64,000 nucleotides of DNA from positions 62,402,851 to 62,466,850 of the forward strand of contig NC_092796.1 of NCBI RefSeq assembly GCF_918797505.1, given 5' to 3'. Below the pieces are notes generated by a model. That model had not been told where the DNA came from, did not search any database, and was given only the letters and a program-made list of their open reading frames with translations. Source of the stretch: Bemisia tabaci. Taxonomy: Eukaryota > Arthropoda > Insecta > Hemiptera > Aleyrodidae. How positions within the stretch are numbered: the first letter of the stretch is position 1; the number at the start of each line of letters is the position of its first letter. This document shows positions 56,701 to 64,000 of the stretch, piece after piece. Position numbers and translations under genes: made by a program.

Positions 56701-59700
56701 TTTTATGAGAGATGAATTTTAGATTTTGCAAATGTGTTTTGAGCCATGTTCCTATAGACTACGCTAATCATATAACTGGTATATAGTTCTAAAAAAAACC
56801 CACTTGCAATTCTACAATAAGCGACAGTAATTCGGTTTCTTATAAATATCATTTTGGATTCAGGATGGAATCAGCTTCCAGGGAAAACTTATTTTGTTAG
56901 TGTATTGGTTTTGTCTTACCTTGTTGAGGAAATAGGAGACCATTGACATTTCCGGTGGGACAAACTTTTCTCTATATGTAGGTAGACCCTCCTTCATGAC
57001 TGCTGTTCCTGACTGACTACTGAACTGGCCCAACAGTTTCATATTGAGCCGCACTCGCTGTTTCGTCAAAGAGGTCATTGTCGACCAAACGTTCGCTTCA
57101 CTGTTTTCCCTCTCTAGAGGACTTGGCTGAAAATAAAGAAATAAATAATTATCAATCTAAAACTTTTAAAAAAGTATGAAATTGGCCATGAAAATAATTA
57201 ATCTTTGAGTTTCTGCATTTTAATAAACTTCATTCACCTTGCTGCCTGCTAAACTATTTTTCAAATGGAATTGTAAAACTTGCAAGATGGTACTTTTGAA
57301 TTAGTAAGTACACAGCATTTATAAAATAAGTAAGTACCTTCAAAAAAAATATTATTACCTGACTATTCATAGCATTTGTACTGTGGGCAACCCTCAAGAG
57401 CTTTTTCACTCCTCCTCCGAATAGGCTGGCCCAAGTCAGCTCTGAGAATTTCTGTCCAGCCAACCGGTACAATATGTGGCAATCACATGTTGCAAGAGCA
57501 TACGTTAAAAGCGCCATGTACGATGCGACGAACGCCTCACACAAAAGAATGTTGAGACGAGGTGAGTCCTCATCTTTCTCATGTGCCAGCAAGAAGCGGA
57601 GATTGGAGACTCCAGGCCACTTGGAGGGAGGCGTTGTGATTTGAGAGGGTTCTTCAGTTGAGTAGCGGCGGCGACGATGGTGTGTTGCTATTAGATGAGA
57701 TGTTGATGACATTACAGCAAGGTTATCAGAGGCACCGGTCTGGTAGCTGAAAAGTTAATTTTGAAATTTAAGTGGAATTTAAAACTTAAAGAAGTAAATG
57801 CTCTTGACTTTCATTAGACATACTTACCTTCACACTTCTTGGCAAATGCTTTGTTGATTCCAAAACTCTAGAAAAATGGAGCTCAATTTGTAACCATTCC
57901 AAAAAGGCTGCGATATAATGTCACAGAGGATCCTTTCATTTGCACGCAACAAAAAAAGTTTACCTAAAGAGAGTCAGAAATGATCTTCAAATGCTCCAGT
58001 ATTTTTTTTTTTTTTAAATCAAGTTATTTTATTACGGTTATTTACAGGGAGGAACTATGGTGGAAAGGCCATAGCCCGAAGGCCTTTGATACATACTAAA
58101 ATGAAACCTATCTGTTTTATTTACATTATTTTTATTTGTTTCCCCCCTTGTGTTTAATTCTTTTTATAGAGGTTCTTAAATGTAATGTGGGTCTTGAAGT
58201 CTCCTCTTACTTCAGATTGTACTATGCTTTCTTGAACGCCTCGGCATCACCATTGATGACACCAGGGAGGAAGGGTTGGTTACTGCTCTTTCTTGCTGGT
58301 CTTCTTTCAGAATTATTTGCTTTTGAATTAAAGTGTTTTTAATATATTTGTAAATTTCGTTCCAGTTTTTTCTTGATTCAAGCATTGCTGCCATGATGTT
58401 GTCTGGTGTTAACATTCTTCCTATCTTCTTTTCTAAATCTCTTTTCTGTTGTTTTGTTTGTTTGCATGCAAAGAATGTATGCTCGGTGTATCTTTGATTT
58501 GATCTTCTCTATGGCCATCGATGATAAGGCAGTAAGGGCAGAATGGGTTATCCCTCCTTTTAAATCTGTGAAGATAATCCGAAAAAACTCCATGGCCAGA
58601 GAGAAATTGACTAAGATAAAAATCGGGTTTCCCGTGTCTTCTGTTGAGCCATAAGTGTAGTTCTGGAATGAGTCTTTTTATCCATTTATTCGGGGATTTT
58701 TCCCATTCTATGTTCCATCTTGTCATTTTGTCTCTGTGTATTTCTTCGATGTCTTCTTTTTTATATCTGCTTGTCTTTTCTTGTATAAGTATTTCTTCAG
58801 ATGGGATACCTGAAATGATGTGTAAGCAAAAGTCTGAAGTTGTCCGGTAAGCGCTACATAGTGATATTTTGAGAGGTCTTAATGTCTTTCTTATTTCTGT
58901 TCTGTTCTTCTTCAAGTTACATTCTGTCGTCCAAGTAATGATTCCGTAGAAGATTATTGATAAAACTGCGTGGATTAATAATTTCCTCTTGATGAAGGTG
59001 GGACCATGTAGATTTGGCATCAGAGGTCGAAAATGGGATGCAACCTTCCTTGCCTTCTCACATACTGCTCTGATATGTTAAGTCATCCTAACTTCTCTTG
59101 TGATATTAAAACCAAGAGAAGTCAATGATGGTTGAGCAGTGATTTGTGCTTCTCCTATCCTGGGTTTATGTCTTCTGCTTTCCTTGGGCCATGTAGTAAA
59201 ACTGCTTCTGTCTTGCTATCTTCCGTAAGTAGTTCTTTCTTTTTCAATTTCTGTTTAATTTGTTTTGTGATGTTTTCAGTTGTAGTTTGAATTTTTTGTT
59301 CATTAAAAATGCTCCAGTATTGACAAACTTAACAGTTCAATAAAATTGAATGAGAGATATTCTCTAACCAAAAAGATGAGAGAGGATGGACTTTCATTAA
59401 TTCATAGGCTCACTACTCATAGACTCTTTGGGATAGTCTTACTTGCCATACTTAATGTCTCTTTTGACACCTTGATGTGGGTGTAACTGAAAAAAATTGA
59501 CGCTTTTTGAGCTCATAAAAAGAATCACAAAGTCAGCCATCTTTATGTTAGACTATTAAAGTAGAGTCTGGAATGTGAAAACTTATTAACTGCAATGCAA
59601 ATTGAATTGAAAAAAAAATTGAACAATATTGCTTCAGAAGGTAATATTAATAAGGAAATCTTCAAAGAAAAAATTCTGCTTCATCTCTAAAAACACCTTT

Positions 59701-62700
59701 CTTTCTTGGCACAATCCACTTAATTTCTTCAAAGAGATAAAATAAAAAGTTTAACGGCATACTATTTTCATTAATCTGATGGAGAAAAATGGGAAGGAGG
59801 TTGAGCAACACTGTGCAAAACAATAGTTGAAAAAATTGTTCGTCATGATAAAATTTTAAGAAAATATCAAGGATAAAAATGAATAGCAACATTTTCTTAC
59901 CAGTCAACCGTAGCTCTATTAATACCACAGGTATCGCTATCACAGAGAGACTGGTAAATGCATGCAGAGAGCGCAACCGCAAGATCGCGGAGGACGAACA
60001 GTTCACTGAGATTGACTCGTGTTAAAAGTGGAGGAGCGCGCATTTCAACGATAGTCTGTAGCATATCATGAGTCAGGGACTGTGAAAAAATGATAAAGAA
60101 AATAATTTAAAAAGAGGAAAAACGAACAAAAAAGTGAATTCATAATGGAAATAATGTTAAAGAATATTTTCTTTTTGACTTGTTGTGAAGAAAGATACGG
60201 ACTTGTCATTTAATGTATGTTGTTTGAAATATTTGTGTTCCCTTCGTGATGAAGGTGGATGATACGTAAAAAGAAAGAACAATGAGAGGAGATGAGGAGT
60301 ATCTAAGAAAATTACTTGAAATTTACAGAATCAACTTCTACCATTTTTGATGGAAAGTCAAGAGAAAAAAAGGTGGCCTTCCACCTTTTTACTTTCTCGT
60401 TTTTCCTTTTATTTTTTCAATGTTTTGTCAGTGGACGGGAATCTTTTCCACAGCAAGAAGATGGAAAACCATGTATTTCTGTTTGTGACATTGAGATTCC
60501 TTATCATACTTTATTTTTCTTTTGAAAAACTAGTCAATGTAACTTCTTGAAAATTTTTTTGATTTGTCTTCTCTGTAAGCAGAATATTCTATGTAATTTT
60601 CAGGCTGTAAAATTGGGTCGGTTCTCTTTATAAAAATAAAATATGAGAACAAATTATAAGACATCACAATGGAGATACATCATTCCACATTTTGGCCATA
60701 ATTTTGTCTCCTATTCAATTGCTCCTGATATCAAAATGAAATTGAAAAGCTCAAGCACTTTTGTGTTTCTTTCTTTTTCATTCCTTCCAAATTCATATGG
60801 AGATGGCAATTAAACAGGAACAAGAAAAAAACTCCTTCTGCTGAGATCTCAATAGTTTACAAAAACTCAAAACTGAGAAAATTTAGTACCTGCAAATGGC
60901 GAACAGGATCAGCAACCACCGTTTTGTTACACGCAACACTTGCTGAAAGAAGTGGAAGTGTGGTTGGGAAGGGAAGAGGGGAAAGCAATTGTTGTTGAGT
61001 CTTTTCTTGTTGCAGCTCTTGAAGAAGGAGAACAAGTTCCATGCGTACGCTTGCTAGACCTCCTCCACTGGCACCATGCAAGCTACAATAACTAAGTAAA
61101 GTCCGCAGTAGGGTTTCGTTTGCTGAAAAATAAAAAAATTGATTAGATGTTATGTTAGAGCAGCTTTTTTAATGAACTTATGTGCAAGAAACATTTTTAT
61201 AAAATTATGGGTGAATCTGTTGATTCTTACAACAGATAACTCTTTGAATTTCCTTCATTATAAATGATTAAATGGTCTGACAGGTTGATTTACCTTTTAG
61301 TTACAGTATATCTTGTTTTTAGAAAGAGTAAGATAGCAAACATACTTAAGTCGGTGCTTTCAGCTATCCTAGACTATCCTAGTTAGAAAGAGTGCTTGGA
61401 AGTCATTAATACCAACATATTTGCTTCTTTGAGACTCTTTTTTAACTTAAAATTTCTTTAAGATCTACTCTTTTTAACTGTTAGAAATTTTTTCCTCTGG
61501 TCCTTTAAAAGACCATAATGACAGAGTACCTAGAGCCATACACTTTTTACTACCTATTTTAAGGGATTCCACATCTTATTACTATGCAGTAAGTTGCACA
61601 CTTCTAGAATTGTCGTCAATGCACAATGCGTTAAAATACTATTTGGAAGATTCTAAAAGATAAAATCACTGACCTTTCAACCATTTTTTCCTCCGCGCAG
61701 CCCGCTGAACTTTGGCTTCAAAGTCCAATTTATCAGCGATTAAAATTTCATGAAGGGTGGGCTTGTCACCTGAATTCTTGAAAGTAGGGGTAGAACAATG
61801 CTCTCTGCCAGGATCTTGAGAAGTGTTGAGAGGCTCCACTATCAGAGGAAAAAACAAGACAACATGTAAAAATCTAAAAAAAATAGTAATTACACCATTA
61901 ACAACAGGAAATTTTTGTCTACTCTTTTTCTTATTACTCATTAATTTAGTTATTTTTCTCCTTCATTGAACCCATTTTTTTTTTATAAAAGCAAATTTTT
62001 TTGACTGTTTAACATGGAGAATTTTCCAAATTTTCCATTATTGATCAAAATTCTTGCTACTCTCGCTATTTAGTAAAATCACCAACATTTCCTGTCTTGA
62101 TATGATTCTGTATTGAAATAATTACTCAAGAGTCTAATTTCTTCTCTTAACTCGGATAAAGCAGAGGAAACTTGGGAAAGTTAGAAAACAATACGTGAAG
62201 AGATAATACTCAGAATTTAGTAGTGTTGGTAACATACGTTCTCCTGAAGAGGTGTCTGCATCTCCAGCACTGTAGTTGCAAAGTGTGCGCAGAGCTTCAA
62301 CCTCCCGTTCAAGCCAAACGTATAGATGGTAGCGCAACTCTCCACCATCAACCTCATAACCGGTGGCTAAAGTCGATAACTCCTCCATTAAAATTTTGAG
62401 ACAGGCAACAAATTTCAGCTGCTGAGCCATGATATCTAAAGTGCCTGATGACTGTGCTTCACCCTCCTCATCTAAAAATGAAATTTGAAAATCGTCATTA
62501 GTAAGTTACGGGACGTTTGATCATCAGTTGAAAATTGCTTTAAAATTCCGACACTTTAAGGAAACTACCTTCATGTTATATAAAACAAAGAGGCAAGCCT
62601 GCATGTATACAGTCAGATGTCCATTTTTAAAATTTCTGAGGGTTCTACAAAGTGAAAAGATAAGAACCATCTCCATAATGTAGGAACACCGTCATTCATA

Positions 62701-63947
62701 TGCCTCTAAAAAGGTATGGATTAAAACACAATGGAACAAGTTTTCTCTTCAAAATTTCACAAAGAAAACGAATCAAACAATGAGAAGTTTGAAAATCAAC
62801 TTCTAAACGAGAAGTTAATGTTTTTAATCAACATTGTTTAAATGGCAAAAATAAAAATACTTGTTAATACTTTGTCCTGATATTGAGTTCCGAACTTCCC
62901 AGTGTGTTATGTAATCGTTTTCTGCGCAAGATTTTGCAGAGAAAACATGCTATGTTTCTTTCTAGTTCAGTTGCACAGTCCAGTGGCCCAGGCCTAGTAC
63001 CATTACATGGCGATAAAAGGAACTTTTCCTGAGTAAATACCGGAGCCTTTTCATTACCATTCTTGTTTCGTTGGATTCACAAAAAAATTATACTTTGATT
63101 ACATTGAGGATACTTACTAGTCCTCTTTTTCTTTGTGTAAACTTTATAGGAATTAGGTAAAATTCAAAAGCATGCGGGAGATCTTTGACTTGCCTCTTCA
63201 ATTTAAAACCTTAGAATGCTACGGAAATTAAAACCAATAAGCACCTTAAATGATTTAAAGATTTAATTCTAATAATCCGGATCAAATATGGTTAAATGAG
63301 AGACAGGGAGAAATCATTGGCAAAAAATAAAAACCCTCACCATCCTTCATCGTGTCTTCTTTATTTTTCATTTGTTCGTGTTTCTGCGTCTCCTTTTTAG
63401 TTGCAACTTTTTCTTCATCTTTGAGGTCTGTATCTGAAGTTTCATCTTTTTCTTCATCACTCCAGTTGAGCACCAACTCATCCTCTTTCTTTGCAACTGG
63501 CTGTGACCAGTCAAAATCACTGCTTGCACCCCAATTCACCGCTGCTGACAAAAAAGGTGTTACTATTATAAATTAAGAAACAGTGCCATTTTGGATATTT
63601 TTGAACAGTGGGTTTGCAAACTTCTGAAACTGTCGTCACTAAATCATTTATATGTATAGGACTAACCTATTGATGAGGTCAAGTCTCTGCTCTGGAGAGT
63701 CACTTGGTTCGGGAAAAGAACAACGATGCCCAAATTGCAGCTCTAAAAAGCCAGTAGATATCACTGTAGATTCATAGTTTGTTGGTCTCTAGTATGGTTA
63801 CATCAGAAAAACGCACATAAAACAAAGTTGGAAAAAAAAAAGTTGACTTCAATATATGTATATAAAACGAAATTTTACCTGATCAATGGAAGAATTCATT
63901 CTTACAGAGGCGTCCGGATGTCCGGAATATTCATCCTCACATGAGCT
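37369..63947 (-). CDS. Rbcn-3A: Rabconnectin-3 alpha (DmX/DMXL, Rbcn-3A), C-terminal part, 23 exons
   Basis: Large WD-repeat scaffold of the rabconnectin-3/RAVE-like complex. It promotes V-ATPase assembly on endomembranes and synaptic vesicles and influences Notch trafficking in flies (family knowledge). Here 23 exons cover about 1,280 residues, roughly the C-terminal two fifths of a protein of about 3,000. Adjacent exons join in compatible phase and use GT-AG sites. Landmarks, N to C: CNLGIVVLFP, a charged LNWSDEEKDE region, ANETLLRTLLSYCSLHGA, MELVLLLQELQQEK, PLPFPTTLPLLSASVA, an acidic DVSDDEDEED stretch, HWTAAPARRLWTFLVRQE, DGGMLALATLREVQ, and six WD-type units at the C terminus. The 5' half is outside the window. 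Orthology is very well supported. Confidence 0.95.
38225..38442 (-). CDS. Rbcn-3A: Rbcn-3A exon, WD units
   Basis: Acceptor TTTTTTTCAG, donor AAAA-GTAAGG. It encodes FLCHDQGASSVVFAPQHQLL, SAGKKGDVCIIDLRQRQI and EEFFTTGSADGDIK. The DLRQRQ and TTGSADG blocks are strongly conserved in the family. Confidence 0.96.
39274..39418 (-). CDS. Rbcn-3A: Rbcn-3A exon, WD unit
   Basis: Starts TYQCHNKVTTDFVF after acceptor TTTCTTTAG, then SLVATAGHSSDGRSVCLWD and LLPQKKALVT. Phase 0 in, one base out to the next exon. Confidence 0.95.
39527..40406 (+). mobile_element. Complete non-autonomous Helitron, 880 bp
   Basis: 5' end TCTATACTATAAGC at 39527, preceded by A. The 3' end is a GGGGGC-gca-GCCCCC hairpin running into CTAG (40403-40406), followed by T. 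That is the Helitron signature: 5' TC, 3' hairpin plus CTRR, insertion between A and T. A further GC-rich hairpin set lies near 40326-40387. It sits antisense in an Rbcn-3A intron and carries a tRNA-like sequence. No protein is encoded. Confidence 0.85.
40034..40113 (+). repeat. tRNA(Ser/Leu)-like sequence inside the Helitron
   Basis: A box GTGGCCGAGTCGT and B box GGGTTCGATTCC at a spacing that allows a long variable arm, as in tRNA-Ser or tRNA-Leu. Stems pair imperfectly and there is no convincing acceptor stem, so this is a captured tRNA relic or SINE head rather than a functional tRNA. Confidence 0.5.
40888..41096 (-). CDS. Rbcn-3A: Rbcn-3A exon, two WD units
   Basis: Acceptor TTTTTTGTCTGTAG, donor CTTT-GTAAGT. 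It encodes LTGSQDGSVQMWEW, AGTFAKVTRVRFSQHGNKFG and VADGDGNLSLWQV, a closely conserved stretch of DmX-family C termini. Confidence 0.96.
41879..41939 (-). CDS. Rbcn-3A: Rbcn-3A short exon (61 nt)
   Basis: Encodes VLKHRVDNVRRMSAHPLLPL and the first base of Tyr. Acceptor AATTTTCCAG, donor GTAAGT. It enters in phase 0, so it accepts any of the three phase-0 donors upstream. Confidence 0.93.
43600..43995. repeat. Copy of the dispersed MITE-like family
   Basis: Two mirrored sub-ends, 'tgaaactaccagatcacatac' near 43740 and 'tgatccagtagtttcaccg' near 43970, enclose the blocks 'agacttcttgtcatgc', 'tggaaaaccactcgacgtt' and 'cattcttctctgtac'. Related to copies near 3.3, 10.2, 23.2 and 60.5 kb. Confidence 0.6.
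45904..46028 (+). repeat. 25-bp minisatellite, five perfect copies
   Basis: Unit GTAAGACAGGGTTGTCATGG plus CTCGA, repeated five times without change (45904, 45929, 45954, 45979, 46004). It lies in an intron, 235 bp downstream (in transcription order) of exon 46263-46346. Perfect identity suggests recent expansion and likely length variation. Confidence 0.95.
46263..46346 (-). CDS. Rbcn-3A: Rbcn-3A phase-0 exon, 84 nt
   Basis: Acceptor GTGTGTTAG, donor CCG-GTGAGA. It encodes MKGLTFPGSHDPRFCQFVID and RSKHLLKP, which runs straight into VLKHRVDN. It is divisible by three and phase 0 at both ends, so skipping it keeps frame. Coding sequence is GC-richer than the surrounding intron. Confidence 0.88.
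47703..47741 (+). repeat. Poly-A tract (39 A)
   Basis: Uninterrupted A run in an Rbcn-3A intron; no retrotransposed sequence was recognised next to it. Confidence 0.85.
48135..48206 (-). CDS. Rbcn-3A: Rbcn-3A phase-0 exon, 72 nt
   Basis: Read on minus, a T-rich tract ending TTGTGAAG is followed by an open frame HRLSLGDASGIKGSKSTQKS, ending VPV before GTAAGA. Phase 0 at both ends and divisible by three; it is a Ser/Lys-rich linker. Less conserved-looking than its neighbours, so possibly alternative. The acceptor is the weakest part of the call. Confidence 0.65.
48360..48995 (-). mobile_element. 5'-truncated LINE fragment (jockey/CR1-like reverse transcriptase C terminus)
   Basis: One minus-strand frame stays open from about 48990 to 48487. 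It reads LLLLAYHALVESHINYCINT, ASNKQIEKIFILQKKSIRTI, CREHFIKNEILTLP, then HGYDTRYHQFSSL and AWKFFDKLPNII. These are the hallmark C-terminal motifs of jockey/CR1-type non-LTR retrotransposons. The 3' end has a TTTA-rich tail near 48365-48395. It lies just upstream of exon 48135-48206, in the same orientation as the gene. Confidence 0.85.
48996..51731 (-). other. Rbcn-3A intron, unremarkable
   Basis: AT-rich sequence with no exon, TIR or retroelement end that I could recognise. Confidence 0.5.
51732..51876 (-). CDS. Rbcn-3A: Rbcn-3A exon
   Basis: Acceptor CGTTGCAG, donor GTG-GTGAGA. It encodes EPESLPASSFLVIQTAQ, then a Ser/Asn-rich linker and TGLGGQTGRGASV. Its phase-0 donor can join any of the next three exons downstream (48135-48206, 46263-46346, 41879-41939). 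Confidence 0.93.
52489..52613 (-). CDS. Rbcn-3A: Rbcn-3A exon
   Basis: Encodes IDGGMLALATLREVQEIDIS, then SWLEDECEFDIINLN. Acceptor TTTTCTTGTAG, donor AA-GTAAGC; phase 0 in, 2 out. Confidence 0.95.
53345..53585 (-). CDS. Rbcn-3A: Rbcn-3A exon
   Basis: Encodes PRHWTAAPARRLWTFLVRQE, AVQDMFIRYIFGKRQ, a Ser/Asp/Asn-rich insert, then PPELVRIIHKEQDSISAFCL. Acceptor TTTTTCTTAG, donor CAG-GTAAAG. One of the most conserved blocks of the protein. Confidence 0.96.
54513..54711 (-). CDS. Rbcn-3A: Rbcn-3A exon
   Basis: Encodes ELPVSSPLIHGVLRVVAHWQ, PPVDYIPGCYVEQS and KYKSLLEKDNTPF. Acceptor CTCTTGCAG, donor GTAAGT. The Helitron at 54752 ends only 40 bp upstream of the acceptor. Confidence 0.95.
54752..55722 (-). 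mobile_element. Complete non-autonomous Helitron, 971 bp
   Basis: On the minus strand it begins TCTTACTATATTATAAAATC (55722, preceded by A) and ends with a GC hairpin (GGGCGCAGCCCC type) running into CTAG at 54752, followed by T. It contains a fragment of the CTCAATTGGACGTAT MITE end (about 54956-54996) and a poly-T tract. It lies in an Rbcn-3A intron in the same orientation as the gene. Non-coding. Confidence 0.82.
56003..56261 (-). CDS. Rbcn-3A: Rbcn-3A exon with acidic stretch
   Basis: Encodes PCLSQDAQDVDYDSADSAVS, the very acidic DVSDDEDEEDVFEGND, then HSNPWSHAWYIMRYAVVKLA and LNIAGIELQ. Acceptor TTTTTTGCAG, donor CAAG-GTAATC. The acidic run is probably a disordered linker; the WYIMR/AQLQL part is helical. 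Confidence 0.95.
56373..56700 (-). mobile_element. LINE 3' fragment with (TTTTA)n tail
   Basis: On minus the reading FAVRKLASRFDRESIMNYYN, then ANIDSIINYGVHL followed by a stop, resembles the C-terminal part of non-LTR reverse transcriptases (Y-x-A-x-I-D-S-x-I-x-Y-G pattern). The element ends in a pentanucleotide array of about eight TTTTA units at 56373-56416. Heavily 5' truncated and broken. Confidence 0.65.
56920..57126 (-). CDS. Rbcn-3A: Rbcn-3A exon
   Basis: Encodes PSPLERENSEANVWSTMTSL, KQRVRLNMKLLGQFS and EKFVPPEMSMVSYFLNK. Acceptor TTATTTTCAG, donor AAG-GTAAGA. Phase 0 at both ends. Confidence 0.95.
57359..57739 (-). CDS. Rbcn-3A: Rbcn-3A exon
   Basis: Encodes TGASDNLAVMSSTSHLIATH, an Arg/Tyr stretch, then KWPGVSNLRFLLAHEKDEDS, LLCEAFVASYMALLTYALAT and CHILYRLAGQKFSELTWASL. 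Two acceptors seven bases apart (TTTTCAG and CTACCAG); only the nearer one keeps frame with exon 57828-57907. Confidence 0.94.
57828..57907 (-). CDS. Rbcn-3A: Rbcn-3A exon, 80 nt
   Basis: Encodes FLEWLQIELHFSRVLESTKH and LPRSVK before donor GTAAGT. The acceptor ATATCGCAG and entry phase match the 44-nt exon upstream. Three frames are partly open here, but only this one joins on both sides. Confidence 0.88.
57989..59321 (-). mobile_element. 5'-truncated LINE with 15-bp target duplication
   Basis: A perfect 15-bp direct repeat, AAATGCTCCAGTATT, lies at 57989-58003 and 59307-59321. Between them, on minus, an element of about 1.3 kb ends in poly-A (T tract at 58004-58015 on plus). The frame from 59020 to 58433 encodes a reverse transcriptase C terminus: AVLSIIFYGIITWT, LRPLKISLCSAYRTTSDFCL, ISGIPSEE, then QFLSGHGVFSDYLHRFKRRD and CPYC, typical of the R1/I-type non-LTR group (T-GHG-F-YL-RF and C-x-x-C motifs). 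It sits in an Rbcn-3A intron in sense orientation. Confidence 0.95.
59443..59486 (-). CDS. Rbcn-3A: Rbcn-3A micro-exon, 44 nt
   Basis: The acceptor AGTT-type site (TTTTTTTCAG) and a GTAAGA donor bound YTHIKVSKETLSMA, with split codons Cys at the start and Thr at the end. It is required to reconcile the phases of exons 59901-60079 (two bases left over) and 57828-57907 (one base needed). That phase logic is the main support. Confidence 0.82.
59901..60079 (-). CDS. Rbcn-3A: Rbcn-3A exon
   Basis: Encodes SLTHDMLQTIVEMRAPPLLT, NLSELFVLRDLAVALSACIY and QSLCDSDTCGINRATVD. Acceptor TTTTTTCACAG, donor TG-GTAAGA. The helical repeat region precedes the acidic linker. Confidence 0.95.
60340..60690. repeat. 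Copy of the dispersed MITE-like family
   Basis: Carries the blocks 'gattccttatcatacttt', 'ttttgaaaaactagtcaatg', 'tgtcttctctgtaagcag' and 'gacatcacaatggagatac', in the order seen in the other copies. Old and diverged; in an intron. Confidence 0.55.
60890..61122 (-). CDS. Rbcn-3A: Rbcn-3A exon
   Basis: Encodes NETLLRTLLSYCSLHGASGG, LASVRMELVLLLQELQQEKT and LLSPLPFPTTLPLLSASVAC, then VVADPVRHLQ. This is the most recognisable DMXL segment in the window. Acceptor ATTTTTCAG, donor CAG-GTACTA. Confidence 0.97.
61674..61838 (-). CDS. Rbcn-3A: Rbcn-3A exon
   Basis: Encodes EPLNTSQDPGREHCSTPTFK, then KPTLHEILIADKLDFEAKVQ and RAARRKKWLK. The donor is the less common AAAG-GTCAGT. Acceptor CCTCTGATAG; phase 1 in and 1 out. 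Confidence 0.93.
62238..62471 (-). CDS. Rbcn-3A: Rbcn-3A exon
   Basis: Encodes EEGEAQSSGTLDIMAQQLKF, VACLKILMEELSTLATGYEV and DGGELRYHLYVWLEREVEAL. Acceptor CATTTTTAG, donor GAAC-GTATGT. Confidence 0.95.
63341..63544 (-). CDS. Rbcn-3A: Rbcn-3A exon, charged linker
   Basis: Encodes AAVNWGASSDFDWSQPVAKK, LVLNWSDEEKDETSDTDLKD and a Lys/Glu-rich stretch. The acceptor is a NAGNAG pair (TTGTCAGCAG), so forms differing by one Ala are likely. Donor GATG-GTGAGG. Confidence 0.92.
63667..63742 (-). CDS. Rbcn-3A: Rbcn-3A exon, 76 nt
   Basis: Encodes SCNLGIVVLFPNQVTLQSRD and LTSSI. Acceptor CTTTTTAG, donor ATAG-GTTAGT (weaker than usual). Phase 0 in. Confidence 0.88.
63879..63947 (-). CDS. Rbcn-3A: Rbcn-3A exon at the window edge
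   Basis: Encodes SCEDEYSGHPDASVRMNSSI then DQ, with donor CAG-GTAAAA; phase 0 out. The upstream boundary is one of two AGs two bases apart (ATATAGAG). Neither has a pyrimidine tract, because a Helitron end lies about 15 bases upstream. An in-frame TAG just upstream shows the exon cannot extend further. Confidence 0.78.
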
Positions 63948-63960
63948 CTATATCATTTTA

Positions 63961-64000
63961 CTAGCCGTTCTGGACGCGCAATGCGCGTCCAGAACGGCCA
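63961..64000 (-). mobile_element. Helitron 3' terminus with 16-bp hairpin, cut by window end
   Basis: On minus a perfect 16-bp stem (63964-63979 with 63983-63998, three-base loop) runs into CTAG at 63961, followed by T. The hairpin-plus-CTAG structure matches the two complete Helitrons in this gene. The rest of the element lies outside the window. Confidence 0.75.

Noticed and set aside
57828..57990. Alternative reading of the 57.9-kb exon in another frame (SQPFWNGYKLSSIFLEFWNQ)
   Set aside because: It looks protein-like, but it runs into a stop before the strong donor and does not match the phases of the neighbouring exons.

Overview
The window is eukaryotic nuclear DNA, almost certainly from an insect. 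It has spliced genes with GT-AG introns, AT-rich non-coding DNA, tRNA-derived repeats, non-LTR retrotransposons, Helitrons and many short inverted-repeat transposons, and one 500-base assembly gap (2787-3286). The repeat spectrum would fit a hemipteran such as a whitefly, but that is an impression, not a demonstration. Nothing bacterial, viral or CRISPR-like was seen.

Layout. (1) 1-8.7 kb: repeats only, including a composite inverted-repeat element (about 5.4-8.7 kb) with a 1.38-kb TA-flanked transposon nested in one arm. (2) 8.8-17.4 kb, minus strand: three small single-pass membrane-protein genes. Two share a juxtamembrane Cys-Leu-Lys-Gln-Lys motif; I do not recognise the family. (3) 20.6-29.3 kb, plus strand: four joined exons of an inosine-uridine nucleoside hydrolase-like gene. 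The last intron is 6.6 kb and packed with Helitron, MITE and poly-T sequence, and the N-terminal catalytic exon was not found. (4) 29.5-32.7 kb: a 1.2-kb TA-flanked foldback element, then plain AT-rich DNA. (5) 37.4-64 kb, minus strand: 23 exons encoding about 1,280 residues of the C-terminal part of rabconnectin-3 alpha (DmX/DMXL, Rbcn-3A), ending in WD repeats. The 5' part of the gene lies beyond the right edge. AT-rich DNA at 32.8-37.4 kb may be its long 3' UTR.

The Rbcn-3A exon chain is supported by codon phase. Every adjacent pair of exons joins in frame with recognisable splice sites, including a 44-nt exon and two phase-0 exons inside a 9.8-kb interval. Its introns have collected two complete non-autonomous Helitrons, three LINE fragments (one with a perfect 15-bp target duplication) and tRNA-like sequence. 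A third Helitron end sits about 15 bp from a splice acceptor at the right edge.

The strongest candidates for something undescribed are the small membrane-protein cluster and the set of nested transposons whose target duplications, and in one case whose empty site, can be read directly. I found no new multi-gene system.
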